From Novymonas esmeraldas (lineage: Eukaryota; Euglenozoa; Kinetoplastea; Trypanosomatida; Trypanosomatidae): DNA of 64,000 nt. The translations under genes were made by a program, and so were the position numbers. The DNA is taken from positions 1 to 64,000 of the forward strand of contig JAECZO010000052.1 in assembly GCA_019188245.1 (NCBI GenBank), given 5' to 3'. Every line of letters begins with the position of its first letter. Position 1 is the first letter of the stretch. Under the pieces are notes generated by a model. It was not told the origin of the DNA, ran no database searches, and worked only from the letters and a program-made list of their open reading frames with translations. Positions 38,041 to 47,901 of the stretch are shown here, piece after piece.

Positions 38041-38994
38041 ATGCGCCGCCACATCGTGTGCGCCTCTTCCACTCGCCGCATCGTCGGTGACGCTGTGGCA
38101 TGTGCGCCGCTGCAACCATCACAGCGCAGGTGTCTCTCGCAGTCAACAGACAACGGGAGGGCGACGACAGGCGCAGCGGCGGCGCCGCGCTTTCTGAAGC
38201 TGAGCACGAGTGAGGACGGCATCACGACCCTGCAACTGGCTCGGCCGTCGGTGAACTCCCTGAGTGTTGCCTTCCTCGGCGAGATCAACGCGTGCCTCCA
38301 GCACCTCAGCACGGCCCCCGCCACCAAGGCGGTCATCCTCTCTTCCGCGATGCCTGGCGTCTTCTCGGCCGGGTTGGACCTCTCGGAGGTGTACAACCCG
38401 GAGCGGGAGCAGTTGGAGGCGCTGTGGTATGCTCTGCAAGACATGTGGATCCACCTGAACTCGTTTCCTCTGCCGATCGTGGCGGCCGTCACAGGCAGCG
38501 CACCAGGAGGCGGGTGCGTGATGGCCATGGGGTGCGACTACCGCGTCATGGCCCGCGGCCCCAAAGGCACCGCAGGGAACAAGCTGTACCGTCTCGGGCT
38601 GAACGAGGTGCAGGTGGGGCTCGGCCTCCCCGCGTGGATCGCGGCCGCCTACGAAGCACTCATGGGCCAACGGGTGGCGGAGCGGCTGGCCCTCATGGGA
38701 GACCTGCTCACGGCCGACGAGGCGGTGCAGGTGCAGCTCATCGATGAGGTGGCGGCGGACGAGGATGCGGCGATGGCGGCTGCGCACCGGCAGATCCAGC
38801 GCTTCGTGACGGTGCCACAGAAGGCGCGAGCGATGGCACGTGCCACGATGCGGCGCAAAGCCCTGCAACCGCTGGCCACGGAGCAGGACAGAGCGATGGA
38901 CACGGCGAGGTTTGTGGACTCCATCATGGACCCCACAGTGCAGAAGAACGTGGGCGAGTACCTGGAGCACCTCAAGAGCCGCTCTCGCAGGTGA
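38041..38994 (+). CDS. Mitochondrial 3,2-trans-enoyl-CoA isomerase, copy A
   Basis: A 317-residue crotonase-fold enzyme of the 3,2-trans-enoyl-CoA isomerase (ECI/DCI) type, which shifts cis-3 or trans-3 double bonds to trans-2 so unsaturated fatty acids can enter beta-oxidation. The Arg/Ser-rich N terminus (MRRHIVCASSTRRIV) looks like a mitochondrial targeting sequence. The domain begins near residue 48. The oxyanion-hole segments are FSAGLDLSEV and the GGGCVMAMGCDYRVMA block. The likely catalytic Glu189 sits in LGLNEVQVGLGLPAW, aligning with the LNETxLGIIAPFW motif of mammalian mitochondrial ECI. The C-terminal helix ends with VGEYLEHLKSRSRR. A second copy follows 1.2 kb downstream. The substitution of LGLPAW for the usual APxW after the catalytic Glu sets copy A apart and may alter acyl-chain preference. 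Confidence 0.88.
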   Translation: MRRHIVCASSTRRIVGDAVACAPLQPSQRRCLSQSTDNGRATTGAAAAPRFLKLSTSEDGITTLQLARPSVNSLSVAFLGEINACLQHLSTAPATKAVILSSAMPGVFSAGLDLSEVYNPEREQLEALWYALQDMWIHLNSFPLPIVAAVTGSAPGGGCVMAMGCDYRVMARGPKGTAGNKLYRLGLNEVQVGLGLPAWIAAAYEALMGQRVAERLALMGDLLTADEAVQVQLIDEVAADEDAAMAAAHRQIQRFVTVPQKARAMARATMRRKALQPLATEQDRAMDTARFVDSIMDPTVQKNVGEYLEHLKSRSRR

Positions 38995-40198
38995 ATCCAA
39001 TAGAAATCACCAACTCACCTCTTCATACGAAACTCCAAAACGAAACGAAACAAAAACAAAACAAAATGAAAACGTGAACGTCGTTTCCTGCGTCATTTTT
39101 TTTTTTTCTTTGATCTCCTCCTTCTCAGTCTCTTCTCTCTTCTTGGATTGTCACGTCTTGCGTGGTCATGTTGCTATCGCATCTTTCTTTTTTTTTCTTT
39201 TGTATTCTCACACGGCACTGCCGCCTGGGCACTGTATGGCAGAGTTGATTGCTCCCTCTGAGCACCGCATCCTTCAAGTCCGACTCGAAACGAAAAAAAA
39301 AAGAAGAAGAAGAAAGATGTGACGTTCTCTGATTCAGTGTTTTGAAGAACCTCTCTGGGTAGTTTCTTGGGTTTTTGTTTTTTGAATGTGCTTTTGCTCT
39401 CTGGTTTTTTTTTTGTTGTTTTGTTTCGTCTTCATTGCGCGCTATCACCGTGGAGATGAGGCTCAGCAGCTTCTCTCCCTTTTTTCTCATTCCTCCTTCT
39501 GTGTGAAGTGTGGGAGATAGGAGCTGGGAAAGGAATGGAGCGCAGGCTTGTCTCTACTCCCTGACATCACTGGTCATGGGCTCCCCTTTTTCTTTTGCTT
39601 CTGGAGACTCTTGTGAAGATGGAGGGTCGTCGGTAGACGGTGCCGCTGTCATCTCATCTGCGGCTCATGTCGTGTCACCCACGGTCACTCTGCAGATGGG
39701 CCGTCCTACTGCTCCTCACCCCCTCCGCTAGTGTATCGGTGTTGAGAGGGAGAGAGGGTGAGGGAAGGCGGTGCCACACACGCACAGACACACTTTCACT
39801 TTCACAGACGCCTCGACACGCCTGTACGTACCATCGAGTCGAATCGTGTGTGTTTGGTAGGAGACGACTTCCACATCACTGGCTCTCCCCTCGCTGCCTC
39901 TACTGCGTCCTCCTCCACCATTACTGGATGAATGAGCTCACTCTTCTTCCTCTTCTGCTTCGCTCTCGGTATCTCCTCGCAATCTGTGGACGCCTGTGTG
40001 ACGCTGACCTACCCTACCGCATCTGATCCTACACCACCCACCGTCACAGTCGACTTTCCTCTCCTCGAATAAAAAGAGACTCCCTGTCCGCCTCTCTCTC
40101 ACTCTCACACACACTCAGCCAGTCACACAGTCCGTCTCACATACACACTGAGACTTCTGCACAGCACAGCGCTTCTCACGTTGGCGAGCACGAGAGTC
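38995..40198. other. Intergenic spacer between enoyl-CoA isomerase copies
   Basis: No gene seen. The 3' side of copy A has an A-rich AAAC-type stretch (about 39028-39075), then T-rich runs near 39098-39109 and 39402-39413. The remainder is mixed sequence with CA-rich and CT-rich parts leading to the next gene. Confidence 0.6.
40080..40118 (+). promoter_or_regulatory. Predicted trans-splice acceptor for gene at 40199
   Basis: Pyrimidines at 40081-40105 and a CA stretch end in ACACTCAG with the AG at 40117-40118, 80 nt before the ATG at 40199. Confidence 0.45.
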
Positions 40199-41284
40199 AT
40201 GCGGCGCGTCGTCTCCTCCTCTGTCGCCCGGTGCGTCGGCACGGTCGGTGTCACCTCGACGGTGCTGCAACTGCCCCAGTACCGCTTCCAGTCGCAGGTG
40301 CCACCAGGTGTGCCTCCGCAGATGCGCGCCCCGCAGCAGCAGCAGCAGCAGAACCAGGGGCGGTCGCTGTCGCAGCAGCAGCAGCAGCAGTCGAACGCCG
40401 GCCATGGAGACCACGACCACAGCCACGATGGGGAGCCGGACTTCGAGCCGCCGAAGAAGCCGACAGAGGTGCCCAAGTTTGTGAAGATCAACACGAACGA
40501 CAAGGGCATCACGAACGTGCAGCTGGCGCGCGCGCCGGTGAACTCGCTGAGTCTCGAGTTCTTCCAGGAGCTGAACCAGTGGATGCTGTGGCTGGGCAGC
40601 AACGACGACACCAAGGCGGTCATCATCTCCTCCGCGATCCCGACGGTCTTCTCCGCTGGACTCGACCTCGCCGAGGTGCACAACCCCAAGCCGGAGCGCA
40701 TCGCGGCGTTCTGGCAGAGCTTCCAGGAAATGTGGCTCATCTTCAACTCCTTCCCGAAGCCCATCATCGCCGCCATCACCGGCAACGCGCCGGCCGGCGG
40801 CTGCATCTTGTCTATGGGCTGCGACTACCGTGTCATGGCTCGCGGACCGAAGGACAACACGAACAGCAACCGCCTCTACCGCATCGGCCTGAACGAGACG
40901 AAGCTCGGCCTCGTTGCACCGCCGTGGACGATGCCGGCCTACGCGTACCTGCTCGGCTCGCGTCAGGCGGAGCGGATGCTCCAGCTTGGCGAGACCCCTG
41001 TTGCCGACGACGCGCAGAAGGTGGGTCTGGTGGACGAGGTAGCCGCCGACGATGAGCGTGCTATCGAGGTGGCGTACCAGCAGGCGGAGCGCTTCCTCAG
41101 CGTGCCGCAGCAGTCACGCTGGATGGCGCGCGACATGATGCGCCGTGAGTACCTGCAGATGCTCGCCTCCGATGAGGAGCGCAACTACGACACAGAGTTC
41201 TTCACTCAGTTCGTGCAGAGCCCCGAGGTGCAGAAGAACCTCGGCAACTACCTCGACCGCCTCAAGAGCCGCGCGCGCAAGTAG
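40199..41284 (+). CDS. Mitochondrial 3,2-trans-enoyl-CoA isomerase, copy B, with Gln/His-rich linker
   Basis: A 361-residue paralogue of the gene at 38041. An N-terminal presequence (MRRVVSSSVARCVGTVG) is followed by a linker absent from copy A, about residues 30-85. It has two polyglutamine tracts of six residues each (QQQQQQNQGRSLSQQQQQQ) and then an His/Asp/Glu-rich patch (HGDHDHSHDGE). The crotonase domain follows with FSAGLDLAEV, the AGGCILSMGCDYRVMA segment, and the probable catalytic Glu233 in IGLNETKLGLVAPPW, which matches mammalian ECI closely. It ends with LGNYLDRLKSRARK, like copy A. The role is isomerisation of 3-enoyl-CoA to 2-trans-enoyl-CoA in mitochondrial fatty-acid oxidation. 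The ATG at 40199 was taken; the preceding in-frame codons back to 40181 lack an ATG. The CAG repeats may be length-variable between strains. Confidence 0.9.
   Translation: MRRVVSSSVARCVGTVGVTSTVLQLPQYRFQSQVPPGVPPQMRAPQQQQQQNQGRSLSQQQQQQSNAGHGDHDHSHDGEPDFEPPKKPTEVPKFVKINTNDKGITNVQLARAPVNSLSLEFFQELNQWMLWLGSNDDTKAVIISSAIPTVFSAGLDLAEVHNPKPERIAAFWQSFQEMWLIFNSFPKPIIAAITGNAPAGGCILSMGCDYRVMARGPKDNTNSNRLYRIGLNETKLGLVAPPWTMPAYAYLLGSRQAERMLQLGETPVADDAQKVGLVDEVAADDERAIEVAYQQAERFLSVPQQSRWMARDMMRREYLQMLASDEERNYDTEFFTQFVQSPEVQKNLGNYLDRLKSRARK
40340..40390 (+). repeat. Two CAG trinucleotide tracts coding for polyglutamine
   Basis: Two CAG-rich runs, each encoding six Gln, separated by a short NQGRSLS segment, lie inside enoyl-CoA isomerase copy B just after the mitochondrial presequence. 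They are not present in copy A. Confidence 0.8.
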
Positions 41285-42095
41285 TGGTGACACCACCAGT
41301 GGGAGTTTCTAAAAAAGAGAAGGTGCATCGGAGCAGAGGCGATACAAAAGGGCAGGAGAGGCGCAGGACGCGGGGAGGGCGAGTGGAGAAGAGGAGGCAC
41401 GTGAACTGTTCTGCTCTACCACCATTATTACTCCCTTTTGTACTACCCTGTCGCTCGCAGCGCACTTCACTCGCCCCCTCCCTTTTTTTTTTGTGTGTGT
41501 GTGTTTGCCGTGTGTGTTTTTTCCACTGTGTCTCACATGTGTCTCTGTGACATTCAACACCTATCTGCCCTCCTAGTCGCCTCGCATCGTAAGTAAAAAA
41601 AGAAAAAAAAGGGGGACGCGTCACCGGCTGCCTGCACCTCGCAGCAGGTGAGCGTGCTGTGGTTGATTGGATGTTGTGAACGGATGGCGTCTCTGTTGTG
41701 TGCGAGACTCCCTCTCTCTCCCTCTGTCTGTGTGTGTGTGTGTGTGTGTGTGTCTGTGGCGGGCATGCAGGAGTGCACACACAACACGAGTGTTACACCA
41801 CTTTAGAGGAGGGGGGGGAAGAGGTTGGCCAATGGACAGTCTCTCCAGCATAAGAATCGAGGGGCATGTGTACTCTCTTTCTCCCTCTGCACTCTCTGGT
41901 GTCTTGCGATTGTATGTGTGTGTGTCTGTGTCTGTTCTCTCCGTCACAACTCATCTCTCTCTCTATCACTCCACGCGTGGCTGTCTACTTCGACAGCGCT
42001 CTCTCCCCGCTCGCTCTCCACCAGTGCGCACGCCCACCTCGTACTCGCGTACGTTCCACTCAATCTCGCCACCCCTTCCCAAGCCCCTTCCCACC
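41285..42095. other. Intergenic spacer before small membrane protein gene
   Basis: No gene seen. It contains a T10-GT repeat near 41485-41505, a TG repeat of about 13 units at 41728-41753, a G-rich patch near 41810-41818, GT-rich sequence near 41915-41932, and pyrimidine tracts leading to possible acceptors. Confidence 0.6.
41951..42024 (+). promoter_or_regulatory. Predicted trans-splice acceptor for gene at 42096
   Basis: A CT tract near 41952-41969 followed by AG at 41995-41996, and a second C/T-rich stretch followed by AG at 42023-42024, lie 71-100 nt before the ATG. Either could serve. Confidence 0.45.
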
Positions 42096-42563
42096 ATGCC
42101 GACTCCAATGGACACCAGCACGGATGTCTATCTGCTGGTGCTGCCCGCTCTCTTCGGGCTGGTGTTGGCCTTTGCCGCTGCCGCAGCCCTGTACCACTGC
42201 ATCACCTACAACCGCGTCAAGGCCACCTACGAGAAGCGTATCCACATGACCCGCAAGCGGCTGCGGCACCGACTGCGCCAGTGCGAAGAACGCGGCGTCG
42301 TCGAGGCCTGCGCGAAGGTGCGTGAACTCGGCCTCGCAGACCTGTGCGAGGATCTCGACGATGACGATGCCGCGGGATCGTCCGGCAAGGGAGGCCGACA
42401 CAGCAACAAGAGCGGCGCGGCGAGCCCGCGCACCCCTCGCGACGATCAGGGACACCGATCAGGCCACAACCGCGGCGGTCACGCTCGCTCTTCCTTTGTT
42501 CTCGACGATGTCAGCATGATAGATAGCGAGGAAGAAATGCACTCCGCCGGCTCTTCACGATGA
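42096..42563 (+). CDS. Small single-pass membrane protein, function unknown
   Basis: A 155-residue protein I do not recognise. After a short polar N terminus (MPTPMDTSTD) comes one strong hydrophobic segment at about residues 11-33 (YLLVLPALFGLVLAFAAAAA). A basic amphipathic region follows (KATYEKRIHMTRKRLRHRLR, about 43-62), then a short helical part (GVVEACAKVRELGLADLCED), an Asp cluster, and a disordered Ser/Gly/His-rich tail ending in SMIDSEEEMHSAGSSR. There is no clear cleavage site, so it is probably a signal-anchored protein with the basic part cytosolic. Longer in-frame readings upstream are leader sequence. GC-rich codon use and a clean Kozak-like CCACC before the ATG support a real gene. 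No function can be assigned. Confidence 0.7.
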   Translation: MPTPMDTSTDVYLLVLPALFGLVLAFAAAAALYHCITYNRVKATYEKRIHMTRKRLRHRLRQCEERGVVEACAKVRELGLADLCEDLDDDDAAGSSGKGGRHSNKSGAASPRTPRDDQGHRSGHNRGGHARSSFVLDDVSMIDSEEEMHSAGSSR

Positions 42564-43652
42564 CGATGTACCCTGTCAAGAGCAAGGAGTCGACCGTTTC
42601 TTTTTTTTTTCTTTTTTTGTGGACAGTAAGATAGGTCTAATCTGCCTTGTTATCTGCTTTGTGTGTTGTTGTTTTTTCTTTTTCTTGACAATGGTGACGC
42701 CACTTCTCTTTGTGTTTTCGTGTGTTTCATTGGAACGCTTGTGTCTCATTCCCCGCTGCTTCTCTCGTGCCTACTCTGTGTGTTACGTGGGTGTGTTTGG
42801 TGTGTCTCTGTGTGTTTGTGTGTGTGTGTGTCTGTCGAACGCTTTTGTCTCTCTCTCTCTTTCACTCTCTTGTGCATTTCACTCCTCGATTAGCTTGGAA
42901 CTTGCGTCGTGTGTTACCTCCGCATCTCTCCCCTATTTACCTCACAGCCGCCTTGAACACGCTCACACTCCCCCCTGTGCAGCTCACACACGAGAAAGAG
43001 CAAAAAAGGAGAAGAAGGAACATGGTCGGCTCGTGTGCGCACAGCCGTGATCACTTTGCACTGCGCCTACGCACTCTTTTTTTTTTTTTTTTTCCGTCTC
43101 CTCATCTCTGTGGAGGTCTCAACAAGAATGGATGTGATGGCAACGATGGACCGCGAACTTCATATCTCCAGTCTCTGTCGGGCCTCCTGGTGTGCTTCTG
43201 TGCGTTAGTGCTCGTCACTCTCTTGTTGGACTCGTCACCCACCTATCGGCTCGCCATCGCTCCCCGTCTGCCTGCACCTGGGCCCTCTCCAATGATGTGA
43301 GGAGAAAGTTGGTGTCTTGGGATCCGCGCAATCAAGGTGGCCCTCACAATCTCTCTCTCTCTCTCTCTCGCGTCACTGTTGCTACTGACACACGCTCCTC
43401 TCCATTTGTTTCTCTTTGTCTCTTGTTTTATCACTGCGTGGCACTCACCGCCACACACACACACACACACACACGCCGGTACACCAATGTACACACGTAC
43501 ATGCAGCGTGTTGGTCTTTCTTCTTCCCTCCTCCCCCTTTTCTCTCTTCTTTTTCTTCTTTTTTTCTCCTCCTCGATACTTGCCGCGGTGCGATTATAAA
43601 ACACCTCTCTATCTATCTCTCCACCGGTCACACTATCGACGCAGGCGAACAA
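42564..43652. other. Intergenic spacer before MGC-start gene
   Basis: No gene seen. It contains T-rich runs near 42600-42618 and 43078-43094, a GT repeat near 42802-42832, CT repeats near 43350-43369, an AC repeat at about 43453-43475 and pyrimidines at 43510-43577. Frames that overlap the next gene from 43337 or 43416 are leader extensions or other-frame shadows. Confidence 0.6.
43510..43644 (+). promoter_or_regulatory. Predicted trans-splice acceptor region for gene at 43653
   Basis: A long pyrimidine region at 43510-43577 has no AG until the stretch close to the start; AG at 43643-43644 (GACGCAG) lies only 8 nt before the ATG. If it is used, MGC is the true N terminus. Confidence 0.4.
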
Positions 43653-45488
43653 ATGGGCTGCGGCGCGGCTCGTCCGGCGCAGCAGGAGACGCCGCCGACA
43701 CCTCCGACCCTGCAGACACCACTGTCTCCCACAGCGGAGACGCCGGGCCGCACCGGAAATGCGACTCGGGTGCTGAGCCCCGCCTCGCGCACCACCGTGG
43801 TACCGATATCCTTGTCGCCGCGGCGGATACAGTCGCCGTCGTCTCCCTGGAAAGGCGGCGGGGGATCGACGGAGCAGAGTCCCCTTTACACGACGGCAAA
43901 CTCTGTCAACGCCTTCGGCGGGGTGGATCATCAGACGACCCTGTCCACCTCCACGAAGCGATACGGTGGCGGCGTGGCGGACAGCGCCAACTACGACAGC
44001 GCCTCCGGGTCGGAGGAGGGGTGGTACCCACCGGAGTTCGGTCAGGTCGTGAGGAGCCCCCTGCAGAGGAGCACATCACCCGCACACCAGTGGAGCGCAG
44101 GGGGCAACAACGCGGATGTGGACGACGACGAGGAGGAGGCACGCGTCGGCTTCTATCTTCAGTTCGTGCGACGCAACGGCGCCGGGAACCCACGCGCGAC
44201 GTCGCCGCGCACCGTAACGGCGCAGGATCTGCTGAGGTGCCGGTCTGGTCGAGCACCGGAGGCACTCGCGACGGTGGACAGAGCACGAGGCCGCGGCGAC
44301 TCTCCGGGCCAAGAGAGGGCGAGCCTCAGCCCGCAGCCGGGAGGCGACGCGCGGCAGAGACGGGACCGACGCGCCGCGGCGGAGGAGATCGGGCCAGTGG
44401 ACACCGACGCCTTCGTCGAGGCCCTCTACGAGCACTCGAGAGTGCGGGAGCGAAGCCTCTTCTTCATCGACAACGACGGCAACATGTGCCGTCTCTTCCG
44501 CACGGAGGGCTGGCATCAACTGCGGGGTCCGGGGAGGCGACAAGGCGCTGCTGCGCAGGGGATGCCGACCTCCGCCTCGCACGGTGGTGCAGGCCAAGCA
44601 TCGCAGAGGACGAGAATGACAAGCAAACACTCCACCACCGCCCACGGCAGCGGGACTGAGCACCGCGTGTACGCGTCCAAGGAGCGCCGAGGCAGTGCCA
44701 GTCAGAACGGGTGTGGCCCTCGACGCAAGTCGGGGATGGACAAGGCGACGCACTCTGGCTCGGCTGCGGGCGACAGGGACCGCCGCGGTGGCGCTGACGG
44801 CGGGCCGACGCCGGAGCGCTACAGCAACTCCACCATGCCGCCTATCAACTTGCTCGCCCAGTGTGGGCAGAGCTCGCAGAACACGGGTCCGACGGCACAT
44901 GCACAGCCGAGCCTGCAAGTGTCTCCCATGTCGCTCATCGAGGGCAGCGGAGTCCGCGGCGGCTCTCTGAGTCGCCTCCCCTCTCGCAGCTCAGGCGTCA
45001 CCGCCTCTCTCGGCTCTGGTCTGTGCCCCACCCTGCCCGGGTCGCGTGGAACGGGGGACTTCTACACTGAGATGTTCTCCACTCCAGCGCAGCAGCCCTC
45101 CTCAATCCTCGTCCACCCGGGCTCGGAGATGAACAGCGGTCTGCTCCGCCGATCCTCGGTGGCGTCGCTGCGGTACGAGGTGGACGCGGACTCACGGAGT
45201 GTCGCCGAGGACGGCCCCCACGATGGCGACTCACCGCGTCTCCGTCGCGCGTCCATGCGTGTCCCACGACGTGTCAGCTTCTCGGAGGACACGCGCTACT
45301 TCAAGAAGGACCCCTTCTACATCACCCCTCGCCACGAGAAGGAGCAGGAGTACACGGATCTGATGCCGCTCCAGCCGGAATCCTCAGCCCAAGGCCTCAC
45401 CTTGACGACGCCTGTGTCCGGCAGCTACACGCAGCTGACCCTCTTGAAGGACAAGATGCTGCACCACCGTGACGGCGGAAGGCTCTGA
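43653..45488 (+). CDS. Disordered protein with MGC lipidation start and PP1-type RVSF motif, function unknown
   Basis: A 611-residue, mostly disordered Ser/Arg/Gly/Pro-rich protein without a recognised domain. Its N terminus MGCGAARP fits N-myristoylation at Gly2 with possible palmitoylation at Cys3, which would place it at a membrane; residue 6 is Ala, which is acceptable but not ideal. Two segments look folded: VGFYLQFVRRN (about residues 164-174) and DTDAFVEALYEHSRVRERSL followed by FFIDNDGNMCRLF (about 250-285). Near the C terminus PRRVSFSEDTRYFKKDPFY contains RVSF at residues 540-543, a textbook RVxF docking motif for protein phosphatase 1. Ser/Thr-Pro sites are frequent in the N-terminal 70 residues. 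I infer a possible membrane-tethered PP1 regulator, but no homologue is recognised and the motif alone is short. Confidence 0.75.
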   Translation: MGCGAARPAQQETPPTPPTLQTPLSPTAETPGRTGNATRVLSPASRTTVVPISLSPRRIQSPSSPWKGGGGSTEQSPLYTTANSVNAFGGVDHQTTLSTSTKRYGGGVADSANYDSASGSEEGWYPPEFGQVVRSPLQRSTSPAHQWSAGGNNADVDDDEEEARVGFYLQFVRRNGAGNPRATSPRTVTAQDLLRCRSGRAPEALATVDRARGRGDSPGQERASLSPQPGGDARQRRDRRAAAEEIGPVDTDAFVEALYEHSRVRERSLFFIDNDGNMCRLFRTEGWHQLRGPGRRQGAAAQGMPTSASHGGAGQASQRTRMTSKHSTTAHGSGTEHRVYASKERRGSASQNGCGPRRKSGMDKATHSGSAAGDRDRRGGADGGPTPERYSNSTMPPINLLAQCGQSSQNTGPTAHAQPSLQVSPMSLIEGSGVRGGSLSRLPSRSSGVTASLGSGLCPTLPGSRGTGDFYTEMFSTPAQQPSSILVHPGSEMNSGLLRRSSVASLRYEVDADSRSVAEDGPHDGDSPRLRRASMRVPRRVSFSEDTRYFKKDPFYITPRHEKEQEYTDLMPLQPESSAQGLTLTTPVSGSYTQLTLLKDKMLHHRDGGRL

Positions 45489-47862
45489 GCTCCGAGCCCC
45501 CAACACCACCCTTACCCGCCACAGTGCCATCCGCTGAGCCACACGAACACGCCATAGCTTCTCCGTATATGGAAGTCGGAAGAGGATGGACTTGTTGTGG
45601 TCCGCTGTGGTTCGATAGACGCGCATGCCGGTCTCCCTGAAGCCGTGCTGCCCCAGTCACAGGTTACTCCCGCTGCGCCTTTCCCTGTTGACCAGACCCC
45701 GACAGCGCGCGGCACACACATGAACAGAGAGATAGAGAGAGATGGACACAGGAGAACCATTGAGGCAAGCGGGAGAACTAACAGAGAGAGGTTGTCACGG
45801 GAGGGATGATTTGGGAGGGGGTAGATGGGAAGGTGCTGCATGGACCAAGTTGCCAGGTGCCGCCGCCCTTCGTCTCTCTCCTCCTTCTCTCTCTCGCACT
45901 CTGTTTTTTGGGGCTCCACCGCCGCCTCTCGACTCCATTTCTCACTGATGTGCGAGGCGAATCTGCTTTCCGTTTTTTTTTTTTGTGTGTGTGTTGTTGT
46001 TTTTGCGTCTGACTCTTGCTCTTTTTTTTCTTTTTCTTTTTGCGGTTGTTGTATTTCAACCCCACTGCCGTTGCTTTTGCTCATGCGCGTGCGGACCCGC
46101 TTGAGTGTGCGTCTGTGTCTGTGTCGCTGGATATGTGATGGCGCGTATGAACGGGTTGGCGCTTCCTGCGCTGGTTATATATAAATATGTGTGCTCTTCC
46201 TAGTTTCTCATCACACACGTCCATACCCGTTCACTTCCCCCCTCTCGCATTGTGTTCGGGCGACATCACACGGTCCGTTCGAGAGGAGAACATGTGCCCG
46301 CTGCCGCCTGTACGGATACACAAAGAGACACAGGTGCACGAGGTGTTCACTCCAGCCAAATGTGGACTCTCTGTTTTTATTTTCTCTGTTTCTGCCCCGG
46401 CCATCAAAAAAAAGAAGAAAAAAAAAGGAAAAAGAAGAAAGACGAAGAAGAAGCAAACGCCTTTTTTTGCATCAAAAAAAAAAAACCCTGGAGAGAAACG
46501 AGCGCAATAGGATGCGGACCTTCCTGCCCATCCCCACCTACCCCACGATATCTCTTCCTGCTCCGACTACCTTCTTTTCTGTTGTTACATATATCTGTAG
46601 CCCTTTCTCACTTACTTCGCTCACCACTTTTGCTCTGTATTTCTTTTTGCGTTACTGTTCTCCCGATTGCCGTGTTGCTACAGTCCCGCTCCTCTCGCTT
46701 CCCCGCTTTCCCGCTGTTCCTATTTTTCTTTTCTTTTTCTGTTTTTAGTGTTGGAGAAAGATGTTAGTTGTGATACTCGTCCCCTTTCGGCACTCTCGCG
46801 AGCGCGTGGATATATGTGTGTGTGTGTGAGGGTGAGTCAGTATCCCGCCGGCATCACCTCGTCTTCTCTCTTTTTTTTCATTTCTATTGTGTTCTCTGTT
46901 GTGCTTAGTGTAGAGATAGACCACAACACACCACCGCCACTGTTACATGGTGAAACGCTCTCTCACACACTGTCTGCCCTGTCAACACGACCAGAACGAG
47001 GCGGAGTTCGATTCGAGGCGTTCCACTGTGTTTCTGCGTGTCTGTGTGTCTGTGTGTATGTGTCGTTTCCATTTCCGACCCCTCCATACGCTGTCTCTTC
47101 TTTTTTTTTCTGCATTTTTGGCTTATGAGGCGTGCGGTGGGTGCGATAAGTCTAAGCGATTTGCCTATGAGTGTCTGTGTATCTCTGAGTGTGCGTGTGT
47201 GTAACTCTCTCTACTTTTCCTTGTTTATTGTGTGGTGGAACCCGAACAGCTACCTTGAGAGGGTGGCCACAAACACACATCCTTAGCCCACAAAAAAAAA
47301 AAAAAAAAAAAAAGAAGCACTGAAAAGCTCTCTTCCTGTTGTGATTCTCTGTTTCTTTTTTTGTTTCTTTTTTCATTTTGCTGTTCACCCGTCGACTCGA
47401 CTGCGTCTGTGACGACATGGAGGCCCTGACACGGGCGCCGCTCGTGTCAGAAGGATCTCGTTTAGTCTCCAAAGAGGAGGTCCGCGCAACTCACGCACAG
47501 CGCTCCCGCAACGATTCAGTCTTTCACCCCTCCTCCCGTTCCCTCCGAAGAAACAATGCAGCGCACGCGTTTTCTTCCGCTCTGCCGATACCAACGTAGA
47601 TGTGCGTATGTGTGTGTGTTTGTGTGTGCGTGTGGGTGTGTGTCTTTGTGTGTGTTTCTTCCTGTATCTGTTTTTGTGTCTTTTGAAATACAACAAAAAA
47701 AACGGAGTGTCTCTGTCTGCGACGGTGCTGATGTCGCGTCTTTCATTCTTTGCGTTGGGTGTCTGGAGCGCTGTACTGCATGTCTTTCGCTTTTTTTGTG
47801 CTTTGCCCTTCCCTGCTCCTCTCTTCCACTGGAAGTCTCCGTATCGATGCCTGCATGTGTGT

Positions 47863-47901
<39 letters not shown>

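Noticed and set aside
43337-44659. Plus-strand open frame of about 440 codons overlapping the MGC-start gene
   Set aside because: Out-of-frame with the longer gene, begins in leader CT/CA repeats, and is Arg/Gly-rich in the way expected of a shifted frame in GC-rich coding sequence.
46173-46191. TATA-box promoter
   Set aside because: Protein genes in trypanosomatids are transcribed polycistronically without gene-specific TATA promoters; the A/T patch has no adjacent recognisable small RNA gene that I can support.
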